This document shows, piece after piece, positions 43,624 through 52,092 of a DNA stretch of 64,000 bases; within the stretch, counting starts at the first letter, position 1, and each line of letters starts with the position of its first letter. The stretch comes from Streptomyces sp. NBC_00094 (GTDB lineage Bacteria > Actinomycetota > Actinomycetes > Streptomycetales > Streptomycetaceae). The notes below the pieces were generated by a model. It had not been told where the DNA came from. It was given only the letters and a program-made list of their open reading frames with translations, and made no database searches. Both the position numbers and the translations under genes were made by a program. The stretch spans positions 1,054,001 through 1,118,000 of the forward strand of contig NZ_JAPEMB010000001.1 of assembly GCF_026343125.1 (NCBI RefSeq), in the 5' to 3' direction.

Positions 43624-44406
43624 ATGGAGATCAATGCCACCTACACCAGTCTCGTCGCCCTCGGCGACAGTTTCACCGAGGGTATGTCGGACCTGAAGCC
43701 CGACGGTTCGTACCGGGGCTGGGCCGACGTCCTCGCGGGCCGGCTCGCGAGCCGTACGCCCGACTTCCGGTACGCGAACCTCGCCGTGCGCGGAAAGCTC
43801 ATCGGCCAGATCGTCGAGGAGCAGGTGGACGCCGCCGCCGCGATGAAGGCGGACGTCGTGACGCTCGTCGGCGGACTCAACGACACCCTGCGTCCCAAGG
43901 TTGACATGGTCCGGGTGCGGGACCTGCTCACGGAGGCGGTGGAACGCCTCACACCCGCCTGCGGGCAGCTCGTCCTGATGCGCAGTCCCGGCCGCGACGG
44001 CTCGGTCATGGAGCGCTTCCGCCCCCGCATGGAGGAGCTCTTCCTCCACCTCGACGAGCTCGCCGACCGGCACGGCGCCCTCGTCGTCGACCTGTACGGG
44101 ACGCCGGTGCTCGGCGACCCCCGGCTGTGGGACGTGGACCGGCTGCATCTGACCGCCGACGGCCACCGGCGGGTGGCCGAGGCCGTGTGGCAGTCGCTCG
44201 GCCTGGCGCCCGAGGCCGACTGGCGGGCCCAGCTGCCCCCGGCCGAGCGGCCCGGCTGGACGAGCCGGCGGGTCGCGGACGCCCGGTTCGCCCGGGAGCA
44301 CCTGGGGCCGTGGATCGGGCGCCGGCTCACCGGGCGCTCCTCCGGCGACGGCCGCGCGCCGAAGCGCCCGGAGCTGCTGCCGTACGAGGCGCCGGCCGGC
44401 CCGTAG
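43624..44406 (+). CDS. SGNH/GDSL-family hydrolase
   Basis: 260 residues. Block I GDSFTEGMSD has the catalytic Ser (about 16), block II Gly in LAVRGKLIGQ, block III GGLNDTLRP with its Asn, and block V DRLHLTADGHRR with the Asp and His. No signal peptide, so a cytosolic esterase or lipase of this family (similar to many streptomycete SGNH proteins). The C-terminal 40 residues are basic and disordered-looking. Substrate unknown. Confidence 0.9.
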   Translation: MEINATYTSLVALGDSFTEGMSDLKPDGSYRGWADVLAGRLASRTPDFRYANLAVRGKLIGQIVEEQVDAAAAMKADVVTLVGGLNDTLRPKVDMVRVRDLLTEAVERLTPACGQLVLMRSPGRDGSVMERFRPRMEELFLHLDELADRHGALVVDLYGTPVLGDPRLWDVDRLHLTADGHRRVAEAVWQSLGLAPEADWRAQLPPAERPGWTSRRVADARFAREHLGPWIGRRLTGRSSGDGRAPKRPELLPYEAPAGP

Positions 44407-44517
44407 GCGCACGCCCGCCCGCAGGCCGTCCCCGGACAGCCGCCCCGGGGGCGCGTGAGCTGCGTCTCGTAGCAAGCTCCACATCGGACCGTGGCGCTGG
44501 CCTGCAGAAACCGCCAG

Positions 44518-44523
44518 TAGAAT
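44518..44523 (+). promoter_or_regulatory. -10 box of leaderless purB
   Basis: TAGAAT lies 8 nt before the GTG at 44532; transcription would begin at the start codon. Confidence 0.6.
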
Positions 44524-44531
44524 CTGTCCAC

Positions 44532-45974
44532 GTGACTGCTGTGACTGCGAAGCCCCGCATCCCCAACGTTCTGGCCGGCCGCTACGCCTCCGCGGAGCTC
44601 GCCGTCCTCTGGTCCCCCGAGCAGAAGGTGAAGCTGGAGCGTCAGCTGTGGCTCGCCGTGCTCCGTGCGCAGAAGGACCTCGGGATCGAGGTTCCGGACG
44701 CCGCCCTCGCCGACTACGAGCGCGTGCTCGACCAGGTCGACCTCGGTTCCATCGCCGAGCGCGAGAAGGTCACCCGGCACGACGTGAAGGCCCGGATCGA
44801 GGAGTTCAACGCCCTCGCCGGCCACGAGCACGTCCACAAGGGCATGACCTCGCGCGACCTCACCGAGAACGTCGAGCAGCTCCAGATCCGCCTCTCCCTG
44901 GAGCTGATGCGGGACCGTACGGTCGCCGTCCTCGGCCGCCTCGGCAAGCTCTCCGCCGAGTACGCGGAGCTGGTCATGGCCGGCCGCTCGCACAACGTCG
45001 CCGCCCAGGCGACCACCCTCGGCAAGCGCTTCGCGACTGCGGCGGACGAGCTGCTCGTGGCGTACGCCCGCCTGGAGGAGCTGCTCGGCCGCTACCCGCT
45101 GCGCGGCATCAAGGGCCCGGTCGGCACCGCGCAGGACATGCTGGACCTGCTCGGCGGCGACGCGGGCAAGCTGGCGGACCTGGAGCAGCGGATCGCCGGT
45201 CACCTCGGCTTCGCGCACGCCTTCACCTCGGTCGGCCAGGTCTACCCGCGCTCGCTCGACTACGACGTGGTCACCTCGCTGGTGCAGCTGGCCGCCGCGC
45301 CGTCGTCGATCGCCAAGACGATCCGCCTGATGGCGGGCCACGAGCTGGTCACCGAGGGCTTCAAGCCCGGCCAGGTCGGCTCCTCGGCGATGCCGCACAA
45401 GATGAACACCCGCTCCTGCGAGCGCGTCAACGGCCTGATGGTCATCCTGCGCGGCTACGCGTCGATGACCGGTGAGCTCGCCGGCGACCAGTGGAACGAG
45501 GGCGACGTGTCCTGCTCCGTGGTCCGCCGCGTCGCCCTGCCGGACGCCTTCTTCGCGCTGGACGGCCTCCTGGAGACCTTCCTCACCGTGCTCGACGAGT
45601 TCGGCGCCTTCCCGGCGGTCGTCGCCCGCGAGCTCGACCGCTACCTGCCCTTCCTGGCGACCACGAAGGTCCTCATGGGTGCCGTGCGCGCCGGTGTCGG
45701 CCGCGAGGTCGCCCACGAGGCCATCAAGGAGAACGCCGTCGCCTCCGCCCTCGCCATGCGCGAGCAGGGCACCGTGCAGAACGAGCTCCTCGCCAAGCTG
45801 GCCGCCGACGAGCGGATCCCGCTGGACCGGGCGCAGCTCGACGAGCTGATGGCGGACAAGCTGTCCTTCACGGGCGCCGCCGCCGACCAGGTCGCGTCCG
45901 TGGTCTCCCGTATCGAGGAGATCCTGAAGCAGCACCCGGAGGCCGCCGCCTACGCCCCCGGCGCGATCCTCTGA
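44532..45974 (+). CDS. purB: Adenylosuccinate lyase
   Basis: 480 residues from the GTG at 44532. The fumarase-superfamily signature is SSAMPHKMN (about 282), with HDVKARIEEF, GHEHVHKGMTSRDLTEN (in part) and SHNVAAQATTLGKR also conserved. It catalyses two steps of purine synthesis: SAICAR to AICAR and adenylosuccinate to AMP. The next ORF overlaps its stop. Confidence 0.96.
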   Translation: MTAVTAKPRIPNVLAGRYASAELAVLWSPEQKVKLERQLWLAVLRAQKDLGIEVPDAALADYERVLDQVDLGSIAEREKVTRHDVKARIEEFNALAGHEHVHKGMTSRDLTENVEQLQIRLSLELMRDRTVAVLGRLGKLSAEYAELVMAGRSHNVAAQATTLGKRFATAADELLVAYARLEELLGRYPLRGIKGPVGTAQDMLDLLGGDAGKLADLEQRIAGHLGFAHAFTSVGQVYPRSLDYDVVTSLVQLAAAPSSIAKTIRLMAGHELVTEGFKPGQVGSSAMPHKMNTRSCERVNGLMVILRGYASMTGELAGDQWNEGDVSCSVVRRVALPDAFFALDGLLETFLTVLDEFGAFPAVVARELDRYLPFLATTKVLMGAVRAGVGREVAHEAIKENAVASALAMREQGTVQNELLAKLAADERIPLDRAQLDELMADKLSFTGAAADQVASVVSRIEEILKQHPEAAAYAPGAIL

Positions 45975-46534
45975 CCGGGACTCCCCGGTTCACCCAGCAG
46001 GAGCTGGAGGCCGCTCGTGACCGCGTCGTTCCCGACGTGGTGGCGGGCGGCCTTTCCGTGCTCTTCTGCGGGATCAACCCGGGTCTCATGACGGCGGCGA
46101 CGGGCCACCACTTCGCCCGGCCGGGCAACAGGTTCTGGCCGGTGCTCCACCTGTCCGGGTTCACCCCGAGGCGGCTGCGGCCCGACGAGCAGGAGGAGCT
46201 CCTGTCGTACGGGCTCGGGATCACGAACGTGGTGGCGCGGGCGACCGCGCGGGCCGACGAGCTGAGCCGTGAGGAGTACCGCGAGGGCGGGCGACTGCTC
46301 GTGGAGAAGGTGGAGCGGCTGGCGCCGCGCTGGCTCGCGGTCGTGGGTGTCACGGCGTACCGCACGGCCTTCGGCGAGCCCGGGGCCGCCATCGGGCCGC
46401 AGGAGCGCGTGATCGGTGCCACCCGGGTCTGGGCGCTGCCCAATCCGAGCGGCCTCAACGCCCATTGGACCGCGGCGACGATGGCCGAGGAGTACGCCAG
46501 GCTCCGGGAGGCCGCGCGGACGCCCGGTCCGTGA
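45971..46534 (+). CDS. mug: Mismatch-specific uracil-DNA glycosylase (Mug type)
   Basis: About 187 residues. The Mug/TDG motif LFCGINPGLMTAATGHHFA and NPSGLNAHW (the minor-groove loop) are clear, with GITNVVARATARADELS in between. It removes uracil or thymine-analogue bases from G mismatches. There is no ATG or GTG in frame near the expected start: the first candidate is a CTG overlapping the purB stop (CTGA), and GTG codons at 46037 and 46040 would remove conserved sequence. The start is therefore uncertain. Confidence 0.88.
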   Translation: MTGTPRFTQQELEAARDRVVPDVVAGGLSVLFCGINPGLMTAATGHHFARPGNRFWPVLHLSGFTPRRLRPDEQEELLSYGLGITNVVARATARADELSREEYREGGRLLVEKVERLAPRWLAVVGVTAYRTAFGEPGAAIGPQERVIGATRVWALPNPSGLNAHWTAATMAEEYARLREAARTPGP

Positions 46535-46859
46535 CGGGGGTGCCGCCGGACAGGCCCTGGGGAGCGCCCTCCGAGCTCACGGCGGATCCGCCCTCGTGAC
46601 CACGGCGAGGAGCTGGAGCGGCAGCTCCTCGCCCCACCGGGAGATCCCCAGCCCGATCCGCGCGCGCGGAGGGCGTCGATCGTCGCCAGATGGTGGGCCG
46701 TGGTCATGGGGCCGGTAAAGCGCCCGGCGCTGACAGCCGACGGCGTGTCAGACGGGCCGGAGGGGGCCTCGACCGCATGGTCCGGGGGCGGCGGTCGCCG
46801 CACCCCGGACCATTGAGTACCATCCGCCTGAAGAGGTGCACGAGCTGGAAGGACACACA
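46535..46859. other. 325-bp gap: repeat copy and a possible frameshifted remnant
   Basis: It holds a copy of the dispersed repeat (GCCGCCGGACAGGCCCTGG at 46542-46560) and, on the minus strand, a short frame that reads well only if a frameshift occurs in a CG run at 46659-46668. The promoter of the ROK gene must lie in its right part. Confidence 0.5.
46577..46707 (-). pseudogene. Possible frameshifted gene remnant
   Basis: From the ATG at 46707 the frame reads MTTAHHLATIDALRAR, then after a one-base shift in a five-fold CG repeat continues IGLGISRWGEELPLQLLAVV to a TGA at 46577. Codon bias on both sides is coding-like. I do not recognise the protein, and it may be chance. Confidence 0.25.
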
Positions 46860-48017
46860 GTGGGGCGGCTGACCGGCGGGGATCCGTCCCTGTTGCGGCG
46901 GATCAACTCCGCGGTGGTACTCCATGCTCTGCGTGGCGCCGACGCGCCCACGCTCACGGACCTGACCCGGATCACGGGGCTGTCCCGGCCGACGGTCGAG
47001 GGGGTCGTCGAGGGGCTCATGGAAGGCGGTCTCGTCGTCGAGTCGGCACCCGAGGAGGGTGAGGCCCGACGCCAGGGACGCCCGGCGCGGCGGTTCCGCT
47101 TCCGCGCGGAGGCCGGCCATCTCCTCGGCATCGAGATCGGCCCGCACCGCGTGGCCGCCCTGCTCTCCGGACTGGACGGCCGGATCATCGGCGCCGGGTC
47201 CCGCGAGGTGTCGGAGGCGGCCCCCGAGGACGAGCGTCTGGACAAGGTGCGCGCGGTCGTCGCGGACGTGCTGCGCAGGGCCGGGGTCGCCCGGTCCAAT
47301 CTGCGGGCCGTCGGCGTCGGCACGCCCGGCATCGTGGAGGCCGACGGCACGGTACGCCTCGGCACGGCGCTGCCCGGCTGGACGGGCCTCGCGCTCGGCG
47401 AGCGGCTGCGGCGCTCCTTCCGCTGCCCGGTGATCGTCGAGAACGACGCGAACGCGGCGGCGGTCGCCGAGCACTGGAAGGGTGCGGCGACCGACTCCGA
47501 CGACATCGTGTTCGTCCTGGCGGGGCTGAGCCCGGGCGCCGGTTCGCTGATCGGCGGCCGACTGCACCGGGGCTACGGCGGGGCGGCCGGCGAGATCGGC
47601 GCCCTGCACCTGCTGGGCCGCGGGGTCACCCCCGAGCATCTGCTCTCGACGACGGACGAGCCGCTGCACCCGCTGGACGAGCAGGCCGTCGCCGAGGTCT
47701 TCGCGCTGGCCCGCAAGGGCGACGCGCGGGCGGAGGCGGCGGTGGAGCGGTTCATCCAGCGGCTCGTGCACGACGTGGCGGCACTGGTCCTCGCGATCGA
47801 CCCCGAGCTCGTGGTCGTCGGCGGCTGGGCGGCCGGACTCGACGGCGTACTCCCGCCGCTCCGCGAGGAACTGGCGCGCTTCTGTCTGCGTCCGCCGCGC
47901 GTGGTGCTCTCGCTGCTCGGCGAGGCCGCCGTGGGGACGGGTGCGCTGCGGCTGGCCCTCGACCACGTCGAGGAGCAGCTCTTCGCCGTCGACGGAACGG
48001 TGACGGCCCGCCGCTGA
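46860..48017 (+). CDS. ROK-family transcriptional regulator (NagC/XylR type)
   Basis: 385 residues from the GTG at 46860, with GGAAGGA 6 nt upstream. A winged HTH N-terminus (INSAVVLHALRG and GLSRPTVEGVVEGL) is followed by a ROK domain: VGVGTPGIVEADGTV, VENDANAAAVAEHW and YGGAAGEIGALHLLG. The CxCGxxGC zinc motif of classic ROK proteins is missing. Probably a sugar-responsive repressor. It lies head-to-tail with a convergent GntR gene, and no transporter is adjacent. Confidence 0.9.
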   Translation: MGRLTGGDPSLLRRINSAVVLHALRGADAPTLTDLTRITGLSRPTVEGVVEGLMEGGLVVESAPEEGEARRQGRPARRFRFRAEAGHLLGIEIGPHRVAALLSGLDGRIIGAGSREVSEAAPEDERLDKVRAVVADVLRRAGVARSNLRAVGVGTPGIVEADGTVRLGTALPGWTGLALGERLRRSFRCPVIVENDANAAAVAEHWKGAATDSDDIVFVLAGLSPGAGSLIGGRLHRGYGGAAGEIGALHLLGRGVTPEHLLSTTDEPLHPLDEQAVAEVFALARKGDARAEAAVERFIQRLVHDVAALVLAIDPELVVVGGWAAGLDGVLPPLREELARFCLRPPRVVLSLLGEAAVGTGALRLALDHVEEQLFAVDGTVTARR

Positions 48018-48070
48018 ACCGCCAAGGGCGGTCCCACGACGGGCCGTTGTGCGCGGAGCGGCGGGTGACG

Positions 48071-48811
48071 TCAGGAAGCCATGACCAGGTCGACCGAGTC
48101 GCCGAAGGTGAGGCGGCAGGTGTCGGCGCGGTACGTGGCCACGGAGACGGCGGCGGTACGCCCCTCGGAGAGGTAGCGGGTCGTCACGACGAGGACGGGC
48201 GCGCCCGGCAGGCGGTCGAGCTCCTTCGCGTCGTCGGCGCGGGCCGAGCCGAGCTCCACGGAGCGGTCCTGGCCGTCGAGGGCGAGGTGCTGGAGCTCGC
48301 GCAGCACCGTGCGGGCGCGCGCGGGTCCCGCGGGGGCGTCGATGGCGCTGAGGCCCGGCACGGAGGCGGCGGGCACGTACAGCAGTTCGGCGGCGACCGG
48401 CTGGCCCTGGGTGACGCGGAGGCGGCGGACGATGTGCACCGTCTCGTCGGCCGCGGTCTCCAGGATGCGCGCGACGGCGGCCGGGGCCACGTCGGCGGAG
48501 GAGTCCAGGGACTCCCAGGTCTCGTCGCCGACACCGGGCCAAGCGTGCTGGGCGGTGGAGACGTCCACGCCGACGCGCGGCGGGGCGACCGTGGTGCCGA
48601 CACCACGGCGGCGCTGCAGACGGCCTTCCAGCTCCAGCTGCTCCAGGGCCTGGCGGAGCGTGGCACGGGCGACGCCGAAGCGTGCCGCGAGCTCCCGCTC
48701 GTTGGGCAGGATCTCTCCGACGGCGAAGTCCGAGTCGAGCGCTTCGCCGATCACTGTCTTGAGGTGCTGGTACTTCGGCTCCGGCACCGATTCCAGCTGC
48801 GTGGTCCCCAC
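48071..48811 (-). CDS. GntR-family regulator (HutC/DasR-like, UTRA domain)
   Basis: 246 residues from the GTG at 48811, which has GGAGG at proper spacing; a TTG five codons earlier would overlap that site. The N-terminal winged HTH (about 10-75) contains ERELAARFGVARATLRQAL, and the C-terminus is a UTRA ligand domain (AAELLYVPAA, TTRYLSEGRTAAVSV). Subfamily HutC, to which the N-acetylglucosamine regulator DasR belongs. A TTGGTC-AA-GACCAA element 100 bp upstream fits the subfamily's operator and suggests autoregulation. Confidence 0.9.
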   Translation of the reverse strand: MGTTQLESVPEPKYQHLKTVIGEALDSDFAVGEILPNERELAARFGVARATLRQALEQLELEGRLQRRRGVGTTVAPPRVGVDVSTAQHAWPGVGDETWESLDSSADVAPAAVARILETAADETVHIVRRLRVTQGQPVAAELLYVPAASVPGLSAIDAPAGPARARTVLRELQHLALDGQDRSVELGSARADDAKELDRLPGAPVLVVTTRYLSEGRTAAVSVATYRADTCRLTFGDSVDLVMAS

Positions 48812-48912
48812 CCTGATCCTCCGCAATTCGCCGTGTCCCGCGGCGTTTTTCCGCGCCCTTGTTTATTAAAGGTTCCTGCACTAACTCTGCGACCATAAGG
48901 CGAGCCACCCCC

Positions 48913-48926
48913 TTGGTCAAGACCAA
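48913..48926. promoter_or_regulatory. Candidate HutC-type GntR operator (dre-like)
   Basis: TTGGTC, AA, GACCAA. Family consensus is GT-N-NN-N-AC in the centre, and the DasR element has the form TGGTCTAGACCA; this site matches at all but the central two bases. It lies upstream of the GntR gene. Confidence 0.55.
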
Positions 48927-49013
48927 TCATCAGGCAAAAGCCCCTGAATGTGACCCTCTGACCTAGATCGTTCACAGGACGTTCGCGCCCCCGTGAGGCC
49001 CGCGCAGCAAAAG

Positions 49014-49042
49014 GCCCCGCCTCCCGGGGCGGGAGGCGGGGC
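49014..49042 (-). terminator. Terminator of the ECF sigma gene
   Basis: GCCCCGCCTCCC (49014-49025) and GGGAGGCGGGGC (49031-49042), followed on the minus strand by CCTTTTG, one of few T-runs in this window. Confidence 0.82.
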
Positions 49043-49095
49043 GTGAAGCGGGGCGGGAAGCCTGGCCGGACGCGGGGGCCGGAGCCCGGTGATCG

Positions 49096-50094
49096 TCAGA
49101 GGTCGGCGAGGCCCTGGAGCTTGTCGGGGTTGCGGATGAGGTAGACGCACTGGACGCGCCCGTCCTGGATCTCGATCTGGAAGAACGAGTCCGGCGTGCC
49201 GTCCACGAAGGCGATCACGGCGGGACCGCCGTTGAGCTCGGCGAAGCGGTAGTCGTACGTGACATCCGCACCCCGGGCCACGCCGCAGAGGAAGCGGCCG
49301 ATCTTGTCCGCGCTGTCGATGACCCGCAGCGGGCCCTTGGCCTTGCCGCCGCTGTCCCCGACGAGACGCGCGTCGGGGGCGAGCAGCGCGAGGAGTTCGC
49401 CGAGGTCGCCGCCGGCCGCGGCGGAGAGGAAGCGCTCGGTGAGGTCGCGGCGCTCGGTCGGGTCGACGTCGTAGCGCGGCTTGCCCTCGTCGACGTGGCG
49501 GCGGGCCCGCCCGGCGAGCTGGCGCACGGCGGCCTCGGAGCGGTCGAGCGCGGTGGCGATCTCCCCGAACGGGAAGCCGAACGCCTCACGGAGCACGAAG
49601 ACCGCCCGCTCCAGGGGCGAGAGGGATTCGAGGACGACGAGGACGGCGAGCGAGACGGAGTCGGCGAGCAGGGCGCGCTCGGCGGTGTCGGGTGCGGTCG
49701 GCCCGAAGTCGGTGACGACGGGCTCGGGCAGCCAGGGGCCGACATAGGACTCGCGGCGCGCCTGCGCCTGGCGCAGCCGGTCGATGGCGAGCCGGGTGGT
49801 GATCCGGACGAGGAAGGCGCGCGGCTCGCGGACGGCGGCGCGGTCCTCGGCGGTCCAGCGGAACCAGGCCTCCTGGACGACGTCCTCGGCGTCGGCGGCG
49901 CGGCCGAGCATCCGGTACGCGACGCCGAGGAGCATCCGGCGGTGCTCCTCGAACAGGTCGGTCAGGGTGTCGGTCACGGCGCCGGTCGGCGTGTCGGTCA
50001 CAGCGCCGGTCGGCGTGTCGGTCACGGCCTCGTTCGGCGTGTCGGTCTGCGTGGTCGGCGTATCGGTGGGCACCGGACCATCCCAGCCGACCAC
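49096..50094 (-). CDS. ECF41-type (SigJ-like) sigma factor with SnoaL-like C-terminus
   Basis: 332 residues at the longest start. After a Thr-rich N-terminal repeat (about 1-45) come sigma2 (LLGVAYRMLGRAADAEDVVQ), sigma4 (LSPLERAVFVLREAFGFPFG and RSEAAVRQLAGRARRH), then a SnoaL/NTF2-like domain with the ECF41 marks WLPEP, DSGGKAKG and YLIRNPDKL. In ECF41 the C-terminal domain controls activity without an anti-sigma protein. The usual neighbouring COMD oxidoreductase is absent; an alpha/beta hydrolase is divergent. GTG codons within the repeat are alternative starts. Confidence 0.92.
   Translation of the reverse strand: MVGWDGPVPTDTPTTQTDTPNEAVTDTPTGAVTDTPTGAVTDTLTDLFEEHRRMLLGVAYRMLGRAADAEDVVQEAWFRWTAEDRAAVREPRAFLVRITTRLAIDRLRQAQARRESYVGPWLPEPVVTDFGPTAPDTAERALLADSVSLAVLVVLESLSPLERAVFVLREAFGFPFGEIATALDRSEAAVRQLAGRARRHVDEGKPRYDVDPTERRDLTERFLSAAAGGDLGELLALLAPDARLVGDSGGKAKGPLRVIDSADKIGRFLCGVARGADVTYDYRFAELNGGPAVIAFVDGTPDSFFQIEIQDGRVQCVYLIRNPDKLQGLADL
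49967..50059 (-). repeat. 24-bp tandem repeat at the 5' end of the ECF41 gene
   Basis: Three 24-bp units (49967-49990, 49991-50014, 50015-50038) plus a partial fourth. Each unit encodes eight residues, giving AVTDTPTG-like repeats and a possible GTG start. Confidence 0.85.
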
Positions 50095-50191
50095 CGCCGC
50101 CCTGTCCAGTTTCGGCCTCCGCTCTTGAACTGGGCGCTACTGAGCGGTAATTCTTGCTGACGAGTCGTCTAAGGAACTCCAGGGAGCCGGA

Positions 50192-51022
50192 ATGCCCGCA
50201 CGGATCGCGTTCACGACCGAGACCCCGGCGGGCCCCCGCACGGTGTCCCTGGCGTACGAGCGGAGGGGCGCGGGAGAACCGCTGCTGCTGCTCCACGGCA
50301 TCGGGCACCACTGGCAGGCCTGGGAGCCGGTGCTCGACGTCCTCGCCACCGAGCGCGACGTCATCGCCGTCGACCTGCCGGGGTTCGGCGCCTCGGACGG
50401 GCTTCCGGAGGGCTGTCCCTACGACCTCCCCACCGTGACCTCGGTACTCGGCGCCTTCTGCGAGGCCGTCGGGGTCGTCCGTCCGCACGTCGCGGGGAAC
50501 TCGCTGGGCGGGCTGCTCGCCCTGGAGCTGGGCCGGGAGAAGCTGGTGCGCTCGGTGACCGCCCTCTCCCCCGCCGGCTTCTGGTCGGAGGGCGAGCGGC
50601 GGTACGCCTTCGGGACGTTGCGGGCCATGCGGGGCGCGGCGCTGTCGCTGCCCGTGCCGGTGATCGAGCGGCTGTCCCGTACGCCCGCCGGCCGGGCCGT
50701 GCTCACCAGCACCATCTACGCGCGCCCCGGCCGCCGCTCACCCGAGGCGGTCGTCGCCGAGACCCTCGCGCTGCGCGGGGCCTCCGGCTTCCACCAGACC
50801 CTGGCCGCGGGCCGGACCGCGCGCTTCCACCCGGGCGTGCCCGCCGTCCCGGTCACCGTCGCCTGGGGCACCGGGGACCGGCTGCTCCTTCGCCGCCAGG
50901 GGGTCCGCGCCAAGCAGGCCCTGCCCGACGCCCGGCTCGTGCGGCTGCCCGGCTGCGGGCACGTGCCCATGAACGACGACCCCGCGCTCGTCGCCCGCGT
51001 GATCCTCGACGGCAGCCGCTGA
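50192..51022 (+). CDS. Alpha/beta hydrolase
   Basis: 276 residues. LLLHGIGHHWQAWEP and IAVDLPGFGASDG form the oxyanion and strand region, the nucleophile is in AGNSLGGLLALE (Ser about 104), the acid in WGTGDRLLL, and the His in GCGHVPMND. Cytosolic, no signal peptide, substrate unknown. Its last 285 nt are covered on the opposite strand by the EamA reading frame. The neighbouring ECF41 gene is divergent with about 100 bp between. Confidence 0.9.
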   Translation: MPARIAFTTETPAGPRTVSLAYERRGAGEPLLLLHGIGHHWQAWEPVLDVLATERDVIAVDLPGFGASDGLPEGCPYDLPTVTSVLGAFCEAVGVVRPHVAGNSLGGLLALELGREKLVRSVTALSPAGFWSEGERRYAFGTLRAMRGAALSLPVPVIERLSRTPAGRAVLTSTIYARPGRRSPEAVVAETLALRGASGFHQTLAAGRTARFHPGVPAVPVTVAWGTGDRLLLRRQGVRAKQALPDARLVRLPGCGHVPMNDDPALVARVILDGSR

Positions 51023-51898
51023 CCTCGCGCGGGTGAACAGGCCGGTGCCCAGGGCAGCGCCGGCGCCCACCAGGAGGCCGCCGACCGCCTGCGGGAGGCC
51101 GAAGGCGGCGCCCGCGACCAGGGCGGCGCTCAGCGCGGCCGCGACCGGGATCGCCCCGGTGTAGAGGGTGGCCCGCTCCATGCCGATCCGCTGGACGCCC
51201 ATGTAGAAGAGGACGAAGCCGACGACCGTGGCCAGGGCCGCCTGCCAGACCAGGGCACCCGCCTCCACGGCCGTCGGCGTCCGGACGAAGCCCGCCCCGT
51301 CCACGGCGAGGCCGACGAGCGTCGCCTCGACCGCGCCGACCCCGCAGACGGCGGCGGTCAGCAGCTTCGGCCCGAGCAGCCGCAGGACCGGTACGGCGAG
51401 CACGGTGAACCCCACCTCGCCCGCCAGCGCCGCCACCGACCAGCCGATCCCGGCGAGGTCCGTACGCCCCCAGCCCTGCACGGTGAAGGCACCGGCGGCG
51501 ACGAGCAGCGCCCCGTACAGGACAGCGGGGGCGGGCCTGCGGCCCTCGGTCAGCGGGACGAGGACGGCGACGACGACGGGGGCGCAGCCGACCAGGACGC
51601 CGGGCACGGCCGGTTCGGCGGTCCGTTCGGCGGCGAGGACCGCGAGGTTGAAGCCGACCATGCCGACGCCGGCGACCGCGCCGAGCCGGAGCCAGTGGCG
51701 GAGCGTCAGGGTCCGGAGCGGGGCGAGGCCGCCGCGGCCCAGCAGCGGGAGCAGGAGCAGACAGGCGGCTCCGTACCGCAGCGCCTGCCCACCCGCGTAC
51801 GGATAGGCGCCGAGCAGGCTGTTCGCTGTGAAGGAGGCGCCGACGAGGGCGTAGGCGAGGGTCACGAGGAGGACCCCGCGCAGGGAGTTCGCGTTCAT
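50738..51898 (-). CDS. EamA-family (DMT) transporter with an unusual antisense C-terminal extension
   Basis: 386 residues. The first 300 make ten hydrophobic helices of two EamA repeats, including the end of repeat 2 AVGGLLVGAGAALGTGLFT, after which normal family members stop. Here no stop occurs and the frame continues 90 residues antisense to the alpha/beta hydrolase gene, rich in Gly/Asp/His and not membrane-like. The stop was probably lost. It would export small amphipathic metabolites. The start ATG at 51898 is well supported. Confidence 0.82.
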   Translation of the reverse strand: MNANSLRGVLLVTLAYALVGASFTANSLLGAYPYAGGQALRYGAACLLLLPLLGRGGLAPLRTLTLRHWLRLGAVAGVGMVGFNLAVLAAERTAEPAVPGVLVGCAPVVVAVLVPLTEGRRPAPAVLYGALLVAAGAFTVQGWGRTDLAGIGWSVAALAGEVGFTVLAVPVLRLLGPKLLTAAVCGVGAVEATLVGLAVDGAGFVRTPTAVEAGALVWQAALATVVGFVLFYMGVQRIGMERATLYTGAIPVAAALSAALVAGAAFGLPQAVGGLLVGAGAALGTGLFTRARSAAAVEDHAGDERGVVVHGHVPAAGQPHEPGVGQGLLGADPLAAKEQPVPGAPGDGDRDGGHARVEARGPARGQGLVEAGGPAQREGLGDDRLG

Positions 51899-52092
51899 GG
51901 TTCCGACGCTAGGAAGGGGCGCGGTCCTGTGTAAGGTCCACTTTCCTCACGCCATCGGGGACCACTTCGGGCCGTCGGCCGGTCCGTCCGAAATTGCACG
52001 GGCCATGTCGTTTCCACCACTCACCCGAGTCGATCAACGCCATGCACGATGTACACAGTTGAACATTCGAGAGCGGCAACGGGGAGAAGACG

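Noticed and set aside
46836..46859. Earlier GTG start for the ROK regulator
   Set aside because: The GGAAGGA site lies within this stretch and is properly spaced for the GTG at 46860.
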